A DNA stretch of 64,000 nt from CAYJLC01 sp044426345 (GCA_044426345.1 JAWXUP010000003.1:1-64000); one strand, 5' to 3'. Positions 45,311 through 54,730 are shown, counted from the first letter of the stretch. Notes: generated by a model not told the origin, from the sequence alone. Made by a program: numbers and translations.

Positions 45311-45935
45311 CCCTTATTTATACGACGACGTTGATGTTTTAATAAATCTCGCCAACATAAAAGACAAAAATTTACTTGCACGTGCCGAAGCTGACATCAC
45401 AAACTTAGCTATGCTTGCAATTTATAACCATAAATTTGATAAATTCAATAGCCAAACTCTTTGCGACATTCATTTTAATATTTTCGGGCAAATTTATGAT
45501 TGGGCTGGTGAATTTCGCACAATTCAAATCGTAAAATACGAAGATGTTCTCGGTGGTGACACGGTTCATTATGCACTGCCAAAAGATATTAAAAAACAGC
45601 TAAATGCTATCGTAAAAGAAATTCCAAAGCTAAAACGCATCAATGATAACGACCGAGATGTAGTATTTCGCCTTGTGAGAATTATCGCAAATATTTGGCA
45701 AATACACCCTTTTCGCAAAAGAAATACCAGAACTGTTATAGTTTTTGCTATACTTTTTGCAAATTCGCTTGGTTTTAATGTAAATCACGAGCTTTTCAGG
45801 GTTCATTCTGCATATGTTCGAAATGCGCTAGTTTGGGCATCACAAGGAATTTATTCAAAATACGAATATCTCGAAAATATTTTCTTTGATGCGATTTTAG
45901 GAGAAAATTCAAGCGATGATATAAGTAAATCATAA
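45303..45935 (+). CDS. Fic-family protein with altered active site
   Basis: A 210-aa Fic fold: the IYDWAGEFRTIQIVK segment and the core motif near residue 135. Active Fic enzymes (AMP or phosphate transfer) need HxFx(D/E)GN(G/T)R. Here it reads HPFRKRNTR, with Lys-Arg instead of the acidic residue and Gly. The catalytic His and the Asn-x-Arg remain, but the Mg2+-binding acid is lost, so it may be inactive or changed in specificity. It overlaps the upstream partner gene. Confidence 0.82.
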   Translation: MRDPYLYDDVDVLINLANIKDKNLLARAEADITNLAMLAIYNHKFDKFNSQTLCDIHFNIFGQIYDWAGEFRTIQIVKYEDVLGGDTVHYALPKDIKKQLNAIVKEIPKLKRINDNDRDVVFRLVRIIANIWQIHPFRKRNTRTVIVFAILFANSLGFNVNHELFRVHSAYVRNALVWASQGIYSKYEYLENIFFDAILGENSSDDISKS

Positions 45936-46237
45936 GATAATAAGTACGAAATGATTGGTAATTACCGAGTAAAAAACTACGTCGAGCGACCTCACGAGTA
46001 TTTAGAGGAATGATGTTCGACTTTACTTTAAGTACAAATAATTAAATTCCGTACCTTTGAAGATTAAATTATCGGCAAGTTTTCAATAAATAATTCAATT
46101 TTTTAAGATTTTTTGCCTATAGTTTTATCAGTTAAATATGATGCATCTTCTTAAAATTACTGTCTAAACTATAAAGCAAAGCATATAATACTGGTATATA
46201 GTTATAGTTTATAGCGATAAATTTATCAGTTAATTTG
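45936..46237. other. Gene-free stretch between fic and the RelBE-like pair
   Basis: AT-rich. A 20-codon frame (45951-46013) has no ribosome binding site and may be debris. The phrase AAGTNCAAATAATTAAATT near 46031 also occurs before msrB (about 44155), so a piece may have been copied. Confidence 0.35.
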
Positions 46238-46266
46238 TTGACTTTTATACTGATTTATGCTATACT
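46238..46266 (+). promoter_or_regulatory. Promoter of the RelBE-like pair
   Basis: The -35 TTGACT (46238-46243) and the -10 TATACT (46261-46266) have a 17-bp spacer. A strong ribosome binding site (AGGAGGTG) follows. Confidence 0.7.
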
Positions 46267-46290
46267 AAAATCAAACTAGGAGGTGAGCAT

Positions 46291-46614
46291 ATGATGAATA
46301 TGACAAATGCGATAAAAAATACAATTCCAATCTCCCTATTTAATCGTGGACTTGCGGGGAAAATTTTTGCAGATGTTAAAAATACAGGTGCAAAAGTTGT
46401 TATGAAAAATAATGCCCCAGAGTGCGTTTTGCTTTCTCCTGATGAATATATTAAATTAATGGACGAAGTAAACGATGCACGACTTTTAATGCTTGCAAAT
46501 AAACGTATGCAAAATTATAATCCAAACAATACTATTTCTGGCGATGAAGTTTTTCGCAATCTTGGTATTGATGATACTGATTTACAAGGTTATGACGAGG
46601 TAGAGTTCGAATGA
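46291..46614 (+). CDS. Phd/RelB-type antitoxin
   Basis: A 107-aa protein with an N-terminal Phd-like fold (PISLFNRGLAGKIFADVKNTGAKVVMKNN, then ECVLLSPDEYIKLMDEV) and an acidic disordered tail ending DEVEFE. It precedes the toxin with a 4-bp overlap and should bind the shared promoter to repress it. Confidence 0.82.
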   Translation: MMNMTNAIKNTIPISLFNRGLAGKIFADVKNTGAKVVMKNNAPECVLLSPDEYIKLMDEVNDARLLMLANKRMQNYNPNNTISGDEVFRNLGIDDTDLQGYDEVEFE

Positions 46615-46940
46615 GTTGGACGTTGAAATTTCTTCCCGAAGCTGAAAAAGATTTAAAAAACTTAGCTGGTAACGAGCGTATTCTTGTTTCAAAAGCTATT
46701 AAAAAAGTGGTTCAAAACCCACTATCAATTTATGAAGGTGGATATGGTAAACCACTTGGCAACAAAAATGATACAGATTTAACTGGTTTCTACAAAATCA
46801 AGTTAAGAGGCGCTGGACTTCGCATAGTCTATAAACTAATCAAAACCGAAACCTCTATGCTCGTTGTGGTTATAGGAGCGAGAGCCGATTACGAGGTCTA
46901 TGAAACTGCCCAAAAACGTAGTGTAAAATATGATTTATAA
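46611..46940 (+). CDS. RelE/ParE-superfamily toxin
   Basis: A 109-aa RelE-fold toxin: WTLKFLPEAEKDLKNL at the start, GNERILVSKAIKKV in the second helix, GFYKIKLRGAGLRIVYKL and VVIGARADYEVYE at the end. It is predicted to cleave mRNA at the ribosome or poison gyrase, as the superfamily includes both. It is translationally coupled to its antitoxin, with a hairpin terminator after it. Confidence 0.85.
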   Translation: MSWTLKFLPEAEKDLKNLAGNERILVSKAIKKVVQNPLSIYEGGYGKPLGNKNDTDLTGFYKIKLRGAGLRIVYKLIKTETSMLVVVIGARADYEVYETAQKRSVKYDL

Positions 46941-46951
46941 CGTAATAAATT

Positions 46952-46987
46952 ACAGACACCCTTGATGTTGAGGGTGTCTGTTTTTTT
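46952..46987 (+). terminator. Terminator of the RelBE-like pair
   Basis: A perfect 11-bp stem (46952-46962 with 46971-46981) is followed by a T-run. Confidence 0.8.
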
Positions 46988-47075
46988 ACAGTATTCGATT
47001 ATAACAACAATAAGAGAGTAAGCCACAAAAAGCTCGCTCTCTTAAAATTTATTTGAAATTATATTGATTTTCACA

Positions 47076-48284
47076 TTATTGAAAATCAAGCACTTGGTAT
47101 AATGAAGTATATATTACACCAGGTGTAAATTCATCAGTTAAATTGTCAAAGTCTTTTGTGCGTTCGTCATTTACTACGATTAAACCATACGGTGTAAGTT
47201 CGAAGGTTATTTTTGATGTGCTATCTGCACCACTCGAGCCCATATTAGCTATTAAACCATCGTTGCATAAAGTATAACGATCTCGTTCTCCTGCATTAAA
47301 TGCTAATTTCAATTCACCAGAATCTGATAGGTAATATAGTGAAACTAAAGAACCTGAAACACCTCCACCATCATCACCTATAAGAAGTTCATATATGCCA
47401 TCTCCGTTTATATCACGAAAAACATATCCCAGATCCCATGTATCATGATAGAATAATAGGTCACTAAGATTATTTTCTTCAAGCTGGCTAAAATTATAGC
47501 CTTCTTCTAATGCTATGGCTATTAAAGATATTTCGTCGAAGTATGTATTATATACTTCAAGAGAAACATCAACAGTTACCATTTGCCATTCAAGAAAATC
47601 TTCATAGGCTGCAACAACATTTGGAGCTATCTCTAAATCTTCGGTAGTGTCAATTTCTTCAATTACTTCATCAACCGTATCTTCGTCAACTTCTTCCATT
47701 TCTATTGATTGCTCAACTTCTGGTTCGATAAAAGTATTTATCCCATAAATATCATCAAATAATAAGGACATAAATTCATAAGACTGGTCCGTGCCATTGT
47801 AACCAACATAAACAGCTTCAAATTCTTCTTCTCCGTCTAAAATTTGAAATTGAAGGCAATAACTATCTTCATACACGCTATTGTCTACACCATTAAACTC
47901 TACAATTTTTCGTCCATCATCACTTTCAAAGTATTCCCTTTCTTGTGTAGAAAAATAATCATCAAAAGCTTGACCGATAGTTTGCTCTGAGTAGCTATAT
48001 AAATTACCACCAGTTACTAGAGCAATCATTTGCTCTTGCTCGTCATTCATCGTACCTATGGCGCTATAAATAATATAGGCTACAAAACATATCAGTGCAA
48101 TAATTAGCCTTTTCAAGGCCTTATTCATTTTCTTTTTCGGTTTTTTACCATTAATTTCATCGCTAATTTGTATTTGCTCTTGATTAACCATGGTTTGATC
48201 TGCATTGCTCGCTACTTGAGCGCCACAGAACTTGCAAAATTTGTCGTTTGAATTATTTTCTTTTCCACATTGTTTACAAAACAT
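47076..48284 (-). CDS. Zinc-ribbon membrane protein, hypothetical
   Basis: A 402-aa protein. The N-terminal double CxxC zinc ribbon (MFCKQCG...KFCKFCG) is followed by a basic linker and one membrane helix (about residues 60-80), a first outer domain, an acidic linker (VDEDTVDEVIEEIDTTEDLE) and a C-terminal domain with a calcium-loop-like DINGDGIYELLIGDD, as in FG-GAP/VCBS-like repeats. Function is unknown. It is second in a two-gene unit with another zinc-ribbon membrane protein. The start at 48284 follows a GTGAGGTG ribosome binding site. Confidence 0.65.
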   Translation of the reverse strand: MFCKQCGKENNSNDKFCKFCGAQVASNADQTMVNQEQIQISDEINGKKPKKKMNKALKRLIIALICFVAYIIYSAIGTMNDEQEQMIALVTGGNLYSYSEQTIGQAFDDYFSTQEREYFESDDGRKIVEFNGVDNSVYEDSYCLQFQILDGEEEFEAVYVGYNGTDQSYEFMSLLFDDIYGINTFIEPEVEQSIEMEEVDEDTVDEVIEEIDTTEDLEIAPNVVAAYEDFLEWQMVTVDVSLEVYNTYFDEISLIAIALEEGYNFSQLEENNLSDLLFYHDTWDLGYVFRDINGDGIYELLIGDDGGGVSGSLVSLYYLSDSGELKLAFNAGERDRYTLCNDGLIANMGSSGADSTSKITFELTPYGLIVVNDERTKDFDNLTDEFTPGVIYTSLYQVLDFQ

Positions 48285-48303
48285 TTTATACACCTCACTT
48301 TAA

Positions 48304-48987
48304 TTACTGATTAGGTAGAGTTTTATTAGAAAATATTGCAGTTCCAGAATTAGAAGTTATTACTATTATAAAAACAACTACAAAAACAACCACCCATATT
48401 TTGGTTACAATTGTTGGAAGCTCTAAAGGTGTTGATGCATTTTTATTACAAAGTTTCTTTGCGATAAATCCGCTGAAAACAACCAAAGCACCAGATATAG
48501 CTACTAACCATGCGCCGATCTGCACGCTAAATAAAATATTGTCCACGTAACTTTGCAACATAGAAAACATCATTATTGTTCCTACGGCATAAACCGCTTG
48601 CGCTATTTTTAATTTTGACCTAAAAATGTTAAACGACCCAATGGTAAAAAATATAAAAGCTAATGCCATATCGCCAAATACATATTCAGATAAGCCTAGC
48701 ATTGAAAAAGCAGACACTCTCATATCTAATATTTTCGCAAAAGGTAATAACATACAAGCAAAACCTACTAAAGAAAACAAAATCATTAAGTTTTTCTTTG
48801 TAGTTGCTAAGTTTTCACTTGCTAAAACAACCGGTTTTTCTGTTTGATTGTGTTCTGAGATATTTTGTCTTATTATATGGTCCTCCTCGATTTTTGCGTT
48901 ATTATCGGCATTTGATAAATTACCTCCACACGCATTGCAAAATTTTTGATTTTTTTCCGCAGTACTTCCACAGTGATTACAAAACAT
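48304..48987 (-). CDS. Zinc-ribbon membrane protein with four helices, hypothetical
   Basis: A 227-aa protein with an N-terminal zinc ribbon (MFCNHCGS...KFCNACGG), a charged linker and about five hydrophobic segments from residue 65 on (NLMILFSLVGFACMLLPFA is the first). It has no known function. It lies 19 bp upstream of the other zinc-ribbon gene, so the two are co-transcribed. The same N-terminal module is on the C11 protease at 2.9 kb. Confidence 0.65.
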   Translation of the reverse strand: MFCNHCGSTAEKNQKFCNACGGNLSNADNNAKIEEDHIIRQNISEHNQTEKPVVLASENLATTKKNLMILFSLVGFACMLLPFAKILDMRVSAFSMLGLSEYVFGDMALAFIFFTIGSFNIFRSKLKIAQAVYAVGTIMMFSMLQSYVDNILFSVQIGAWLVAISGALVVFSGFIAKKLCNKNASTPLELPTIVTKIWVVVFVVVFIIVITSNSGTAIFSNKTLPNQ

Positions 48988-49144
48988 AATTTCCCTCCAT
49001 ATTTAAATAAATTTTAATCTCACTGCATAACCAAAGCTCACATTGTTATACAGTAATATTTTTAGTTATCTTATAACATATTTTATCATATATAAATTTA
49101 TAATACAATAGTATAAAGTAATATTTTTTATGAGGTGTAAGATA

Positions 49145-49465
49145 ATGGACAAAACGCAATTAACCGATATCGGTGTAAGACTTCGTGCTAGACGTAGCGA
49201 ACTTAAGTTAACTCGTGAAAAAATGTCAGAACTTGCCGACGTAGGCACCGGATATTATGGTCAACTAGAAGTTGGTACATCGCAAATGTCGATTGATACA
49301 CTTATAAAACTGTCAAAAAGTATGCATTTATCTATGGAATATATACTATTTGGAGAGCAAGAAGAAAAAGGCGACCCATCTGTCGTGATAGATATGCTAT
49401 CAAAATGCACTGAACGAGAACTTAAACTTGCCGAAGAAGTTTTGAAGTTATTTTTAATGAAATAA
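49145..49465 (+). CDS. XRE-family transcriptional regulator
   Basis: A 106-aa protein with an N-terminal helix-turn-helix of the XRE/Cro-CI type (IGVRLRARRSELKLTREKMSELADVGTGYYGQLEVG, where LTREKMSELADV and GTGYYGQLE are the two helices) and a short C-terminal helical part. It probably controls genes of the element and is the best local candidate to bind the palindrome at 51977. The ATG at 49130 overlaps the ribosome binding site, so 49145 is used. Confidence 0.8.
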   Translation: MDKTQLTDIGVRLRARRSELKLTREKMSELADVGTGYYGQLEVGTSQMSIDTLIKLSKSMHLSMEYILFGEQEEKGDPSVVIDMLSKCTERELKLAEEVLKLFLMK

Positions 49466-49507
49466 TATAGCTCCCGCTGTGTGGGAATTTTAAATATGCG
49501 AAAAATT

Positions 49508-49536
49508 AAGCACAACCTAGATTTTAGGCTGTGCTT
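49508..49536. terminator. Hairpin terminator between convergent genes
   Basis: AAGCACAACCT pairs with AGGCTGTGCTT with one mismatch; T- and A-runs flank it. Confidence 0.6.
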
Positions 49537-49561
49537 TTTGTTATGTTTTGATATGTATTAC

Positions 49562-51868
49562 TTAATTCTTAGATTTTCTTTTGGAATTATCAGTGTTTTT
49601 TCCCTGCGAAGCATTTAGTATTAATATGATTTGTTGTTCTTCAACTGTTCCACCTGAGAGCGGTATATTAATTAGTGATTCAGTTATACTTTTATTATAA
49701 ATCTTATTATACGGAGTTAAAATTTGTTCAATATGTTGTTTTGAAGTTAATTTTAATTCATTTTTAGAGTTATATTCTTGATTGATTTCTAAAAAAGCAA
49801 TCTTTTCTTGAAATTTATTCACTAAAGATTCTTTTTCTATAAAAATCAAAAAGCTTTCAACGATATCAATTAAATATTTATGATTTTCTAACAATATACA
49901 ATTGTTTAAATTATCTATAAAATTAAAAGATCGATATTCTTCTTTAAATGCATTTAATTCAAAGCTAACATATTTATTTGAAAGGAAAGGCTTTTTAACA
50001 ATATCTTCAATAGATATATCGATAGAAACTTCTTCATCTGTGCAAAATAATAAATGATTTTTAGTGTCTTCGGTAAAATTTGAATTCACTAGCAAAGTGT
50101 TTAAAAACACATTTTTAATTTGTATTACAAAATCAATATCTACGTGATTTATATTTTCGCATATAGCTTTATCAATTTGTTTCAAGAGGGTTTCAAAAGA
50201 AATATCTACGTGATTTATATTTTCGCATATAGCTTTATCAATTTGTTTCAAGAGGGTTTCAAAAGAAATATCCTCCGGAGTAGCGATAACACAATTTTCG
50301 ATTTCTTCGAATATAGAATTGATTGTATTTTTACTACTATTTAAATACTGGTTTTTAGTACTAATTAATATTTCTTTCAATTTATTTTCTTCAAATTTTA
50401 AATTATAATTATTTTCGTTTAATCCTATTTCACTTAAAATATTTTCAAATAATGTATTAATATATAAATATTTTGATCTTATGGCATATGTTTCAAAAAT
50501 CATATTTTTTAATAAAATAAAATGATGAGATCTACTGTTTTTTAAGCCGTTAAATATATCATAAAGAACAGGTTGATCTGGAATTTCAATATATTTTTTA
50601 CTTTTTACCAATTGGTTTAATAAAATTTGATCTTTACTTTTGACATTTTTCTCAATTTGTTTATTTTGGGCTATTGTTTCGCATGCAGTATCATCATTTT
50701 CACTAGTATATTCTTCAGATTTTCCCTCAGGATTAATTTGCAAGATATTTTTAGGAGTGTCATAATATAATAAGGTAATATTTCTAAGCTCAATATTTTT
50801 GAGCTCTCTAAAATATAGCTCTCGATTTTTAATATATGACAAACTAGATATTTTCGAGTGTTTTGTGTGCATAAGTAAAGATTCTATATCTAGCCTAAGT
50901 GAGTTCATATAATCCTCGTCGTGTAATATATAATATTCTTTGCAAATGTCATAAAAAAACTTTTTGCGAACTTTTGTATATATCTCATTATTAAGATAAG
51001 TTTTAGCAGTTAATTCTAAAGCTTGCAAATCTGTAGAGTTAAACATAGGTGGAGTTGAAAAAATATTAAATTGCTGACTTAAAAGTGCATTATGTTCCAG
51101 TGAACTGATTTTTTCACAAATTAATTTTAAAATTTCAACCCTACAAAAAGTACCCTTAAATTCAAATGCTTTTTGCAAATATTTTGACAGTGAAATTTCG
51201 TGTTCAACACCATAGTCTGTAATTTTAATGGTCTTTAGCTTAAGAGGAGATTTATCAATGAAATGAAATGCATTTAATAATTCTTTTGCATTATAAATGT
51301 AACCTGCATGAGTGGTTTTTTCTATAAGATAATTTTCAAAGATTTCATCGGAAACAACTGCTTTAAATAAATTAAACTTTTTGTAAAAACCACCTGTTGT
51401 CTTAGCTTGAGTTTTATATATCTGATGCATTTGATCTATGTGTAAATCAGCGTAATATAGACTCGATCCAACTTTGCTAGTGATTAGTTTTGGAAATAGT
51501 TGATTACTAGCATCAAACGCAAATTGATCATTTTCGTCAAATTCTTTTTCTTTTTTTGTGGAGCAAAAAAAATCAAGGGTAAATAGGCAGTCTAAAAGAA
51601 CATCTGTAAACCAGATAGAAGGTATCTCAGGAGATCCAATTTTAAACAGATTATCTATAGCTTTCAAATAATCTTCTCGTGTCGTTAAATCATTGTTATT
51701 TTCGCAAATTTTAAACGAAACCGTAAACTCATCTATGACAGTTTTTTCAAAAAAACTATAAATTATATCTATATTAGTTTTATAGAAAAAACCCTTTGTT
51801 TTATCTTTTGCTTTCACAAAGTTACTTTCAACTTCATCTTTAGAATCTACAATTAAATAGCGTTCCAT
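49562..51868 (-). CDS. Large hypothetical protein with an internal duplication
   Basis: A 768-aa protein that I cannot place in a family. It is predicted to be mostly helical, hydrophilic and rich in Asn, Lys and Glu, without signal peptide or membrane helices. It has no Walker or nuclease motif that I can see. The last 20 residues are basic (GKNTDNSKRKSKN). A 22-residue stretch (DISFETLLKQIDKAICENIN...) occurs twice in a row near residues 535-578 through an exact DNA duplication. A ribosome binding site (AAGGAG) supports the start. It is divergent from the ATPase gene at 52091. Confidence 0.55.
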   Translation of the reverse strand: MERYLIVDSKDEVESNFVKAKDKTKGFFYKTNIDIIYSFFEKTVIDEFTVSFKICENNNDLTTREDYLKAIDNLFKIGSPEIPSIWFTDVLLDCLFTLDFFCSTKKEKEFDENDQFAFDASNQLFPKLITSKVGSSLYYADLHIDQMHQIYKTQAKTTGGFYKKFNLFKAVVSDEIFENYLIEKTTHAGYIYNAKELLNAFHFIDKSPLKLKTIKITDYGVEHEISLSKYLQKAFEFKGTFCRVEILKLICEKISSLEHNALLSQQFNIFSTPPMFNSTDLQALELTAKTYLNNEIYTKVRKKFFYDICKEYYILHDEDYMNSLRLDIESLLMHTKHSKISSLSYIKNRELYFRELKNIELRNITLLYYDTPKNILQINPEGKSEEYTSENDDTACETIAQNKQIEKNVKSKDQILLNQLVKSKKYIEIPDQPVLYDIFNGLKNSRSHHFILLKNMIFETYAIRSKYLYINTLFENILSEIGLNENNYNLKFEENKLKEILISTKNQYLNSSKNTINSIFEEIENCVIATPEDISFETLLKQIDKAICENINHVDISFETLLKQIDKAICENINHVDIDFVIQIKNVFLNTLLVNSNFTEDTKNHLLFCTDEEVSIDISIEDIVKKPFLSNKYVSFELNAFKEEYRSFNFIDNLNNCILLENHKYLIDIVESFLIFIEKESLVNKFQEKIAFLEINQEYNSKNELKLTSKQHIEQILTPYNKIYNKSITESLINIPLSGGTVEEQQIILILNASQGKNTDNSKRKSKN
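50135..50266 (-). repeat. Exact 66-bp tandem duplication inside a gene
   Basis: Two identical in-frame 66-bp units (50135-50200 and 50201-50266), followed by the first 6 bases of a third. Perfect identity implies a very recent slippage or recombination event; it could also be an assembly artefact. Confidence 0.85.
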
Positions 51869-51974
51869 ACAAAACTCCTTTTAAACTACCTATGAATATC
51901 CTTAATACTATATTATATCATAAATTTTATATTATATCAATTTTTCGGATTAGAAATTTTTCAATAACATTATT

Positions 51975-52004
51975 TTGTTCTTTAAAGAACATATTTGCTA
52001 TACT
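51975..52004 (+). promoter_or_regulatory. Promoter with a 14-bp palindromic operator
   Basis: The -35 TTGTTC (51975-51980) and the -10 TATACT (51999-52004) have an 18-bp spacer. GTTCTTTAAAGAAC (51977-51990) is a perfect palindrome covering the -35 end and spacer, a classic repressor position. It controls the ATPase gene at 52091. Confidence 0.6.
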
Positions 52005-52090
52005 GGTTTCGAATTAAAAAGCTTTTTATAAACAAAAATTAAAAATCGGCAAATTATCAGCTGTAATTTACTAAAAAAGGAGAATATACT

Positions 52091-54217
52091 ATGAAAAAAA
52101 TTAATTTATTCAGAAATGGTGATACAACTAAAAAACCTTATTCTTGTGCGCAAGAATTTGAAAAAGGTTCGTCAGTGGAAAGATCACTAATCGAAGGCGT
52201 GATTTTTTACGATAAAAACGATCCTACTAAAGGGTTAATCGAGCCTATGGAATTTTTTGATAGAGCAGAAACAAATCATGAATATGCTGCTTCGCTTGTC
52301 GATGACCAACAAACAAAAGCTGTCGACTTAGGCATTGACGCTAACCTTGTCACAAACTTTAACAAGGCTTGCTCTAACAATGGCTGCACGCAACCATCTA
52401 CTGCAGTAATTCCTCATAACGTTACACAAAATGTAGTACAACAACCATTATCTTATGGGCAAATGCCAAAACGTGAGATTTATAATGGTTACCATCGTTT
52501 TGAACGTCCAAAATCTGTTAAATCTATAAAACAGTACGAAATTAAAGACGAAACAGATTGTTGTTACATAACTAACGGGCAGGAAAGCGTGCTGTTTAGC
52601 AACTTCAACGCAAATATTACCAGTGTTGATACCTATATTTATAGGGATGATCCGGAAAAACAAAGTGTAAATGGTACTGTTCACATATCAAACTATAGCG
52701 AAGCTAAAAAATTAAATTACTCTAACAAGGATTTTCGTAACCTTGCCAATCATATCCTTTTGCAATACGCAGACACTTATATTAATGAGGACATATACGG
52801 TGGTGAAAAAAGGTTCACCAACCATATAAGAAAAAAAGCAAACGATGCTCCGAAACGCACCATTTACAAAAATCATGGCTGGCAAGACATCAATGGTCGC
52901 AAGGTTTACGTTCATGATGGAATAGCGCAACATGATTTATCTGTACGCTTTGAAACTGATAAAACTATCAAAACTTCTGGCGTTGACAAATATACTGCGC
53001 AAAGAAAAAGCTTAAGTTTGCTTAATCTATCAGACGATAAAGAGGTAATCTTGCCTATTTACCTTATGCATTATTTGGCTGTGCTAAATGCTTTATTCGA
53101 AGAAGCAGGTGCGCCACCTAAATTTATAACTTACGTTTGTGGACCTACTGGCACATTTAAAACTGAAATTTCGAAGCAAATGTTTCGCATTTTTGAGGAA
53201 GATGTTCGTAGTTCGGTTAACTCTTTCAAGGGTACCTTAACTTCTCTAGAAGTTAGCATGAACGAAAGTTATGACTGTATTTTCCTTGTTGACGACTTGC
53301 ACGCTGAATCTAATACGGAGCTTAAAGGTAATATAGAGTTTAAAAAGGAAAGCGTATGTAGATATTTTGGTGATGATGTTGGTCATGAAAGATCAAACCA
53401 AGAACTGTCTAAGGCGAAAACCTTAAAACCACGTGGGATTTGTGCAATGACAGCTGAGTATGTCAGTGGTTCGAAATCTTCGAATTTGCGTTGTTTATTT
53501 ATCGAAACCAAAGAAGGGTGTATTAAATCCGAGGAGCTTTCAAAACTTCAAAGTGATCACACGCTTTTATCTGACAATTTAGCTTATTTTCTAGACTATG
53601 TAGCATATAATTACAATAATATAGTTTCTTTTATAGCTAATGAAAGCCGCAAATTGACACAATTGTACTGTACCTTTAAAGAAAAACGCTCAACTAGAAC
53701 TTGCGTTAGTCTGCTTATAACAGCAAAAATCGTCGATGTGTATTTAAATGCTGGTGGTGCATTTTGTGACAAATATGCTCCTGTTCTAGTAAGCGCTGTT
53801 TCAAAAAGCGAAAGCATTTCTGAAACGCAAGGGCCAGAGTACGTGTATTTATCAGCTATACACCAAATGATTTTGAGTAAAAGAATGAAAATTGGAAAAT
53901 TTTCTAAAAAATTCGATTTCAATTTATCAGGTTATGTTAATTTTGAAAGCAGACAGCTCTTGTTAAACCCAGACGAAACTCATAAAATGGTAAGATATTA
54001 CTTAAAAGATCAAGGTCACTACAATATTAATGGTAAGCTAGAAATTTACAGACTGCTGTACAGCAAAGAATTAATCGAAGTTCAAGGAGACGGTAGTGGT
54101 AAAATCAATTACTGCAAAAGAACCAGTTTAGAAGGCAGACCTAGATTTCTTGCCATAAACATCGATAAAATGGAGGAATTACTTGATGAAGACCTGTGGT
54201 CGATTTTGCCTCATTAA
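52091..54217 (+). CDS. Mobile-element ATPase (DUF927-like, replication type)
   Basis: A 708-aa protein. After a variable N-terminal 150 residues comes a beta-rich region with NHGWQDINGRKVYVHDG, as in DUF927/plasmid-primase-linked helicases. Then an ATPase core: Walker A CGPTGTFKTEISKQ (about 346-359), Walker B CIFLVDDLHA (about 396-405), and an arginine-bearing NLRCLFIET strand. A winged-helix-like C-terminus follows. Similar proteins in phages, plasmids and integrative elements act in replication. Its placement behind an operator-covered promoter fits a controlled replication gene. The family match is by eye. Confidence 0.62.
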   Translation: MKKINLFRNGDTTKKPYSCAQEFEKGSSVERSLIEGVIFYDKNDPTKGLIEPMEFFDRAETNHEYAASLVDDQQTKAVDLGIDANLVTNFNKACSNNGCTQPSTAVIPHNVTQNVVQQPLSYGQMPKREIYNGYHRFERPKSVKSIKQYEIKDETDCCYITNGQESVLFSNFNANITSVDTYIYRDDPEKQSVNGTVHISNYSEAKKLNYSNKDFRNLANHILLQYADTYINEDIYGGEKRFTNHIRKKANDAPKRTIYKNHGWQDINGRKVYVHDGIAQHDLSVRFETDKTIKTSGVDKYTAQRKSLSLLNLSDDKEVILPIYLMHYLAVLNALFEEAGAPPKFITYVCGPTGTFKTEISKQMFRIFEEDVRSSVNSFKGTLTSLEVSMNESYDCIFLVDDLHAESNTELKGNIEFKKESVCRYFGDDVGHERSNQELSKAKTLKPRGICAMTAEYVSGSKSSNLRCLFIETKEGCIKSEELSKLQSDHTLLSDNLAYFLDYVAYNYNNIVSFIANESRKLTQLYCTFKEKRSTRTCVSLLITAKIVDVYLNAGGAFCDKYAPVLVSAVSKSESISETQGPEYVYLSAIHQMILSKRMKIGKFSKKFDFNLSGYVNFESRQLLLNPDETHKMVRYYLKDQGHYNINGKLEIYRLLYSKELIEVQGDGSGKINYCKRTSLEGRPRFLAINIDKMEELLDEDLWSILPH

Positions 54218-54238
54218 GTCGGAACAGGAGTGGTATTA

Positions 54239-54412
54239 TTGAAAGTTTTCATACATCTTCCTACTACAAAAGAGGACCAAGAAGAGCTCGCAAAACAAGT
54301 GGCTAAAGTTCATGCTGACGCAGTGATTGAACATATCAAAAATCAAAGCGATCCGATAGAAAATAAACTTCGCTTATTAAAATCTGTACAAGACAGTGCT
54401 AAAACTACATAG
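54239..54412 (+). CDS. Tiny hypothetical protein, paralogue 1 (TTG start)
   Basis: The 57-aa protein starts MKVFIHLPTT and contains KQVAKVHADAVIEHI. A TTG start at 54239 is preceded at 8 bases by AGGAG. It shares start, HADAV core and tail pattern with the second tiny gene at 54731. It is probably co-transcribed with the ATPase gene 21 bp upstream. No known family. Confidence 0.6.
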   Translation: MKVFIHLPTTKEDQEELAKQVAKVHADAVIEHIKNQSDPIENKLRLLKSVQDSAKTT

Positions 54413-54680
54413 AATTTAAATCGTTGGGCTTTAGGTGTACTTTAAACGGTATGTCCTAATGTCCAACTTTTTTTACTGCCTTTTAGTAGTTAAAAGTAGT
54501 CTTTTTTCTAGTATAAAGAAGCTATAAAGTATTGCTTAAATTTTCAGGACAGTAGGACAAGTGGTGAATTTCAACTGATTTTATGGAAGAGTTTATTCAA
54601 AAGTGGAGATTTTATAGCAAAAATCGTGGAGTTAGTGGAGAGTAAAACCTTTTTTATGGTGAAATTGTAATATGGACAAA
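54413..54680. other. Spacer between the two tiny paralogues
   Basis: Contains CAGGACAGTAGGACAAG and several GTGGAG(A/T) repeats (54606-54645), but no supported gene or known RNA. The repeats may be remnants of an expanded ribosome-binding-like motif or protein-binding sites. Confidence 0.35.
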
Positions 54681-54730
54681 TTTCAACTACATATTATAGC
54701 CTTGATATAAATAACAAGGAGGTTATTTCA

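Noticed and set aside
45951..46013. A 20-codon frame after the fic gene
   Set aside because: No ribosome binding site and no recognisable similarity; treated as debris.
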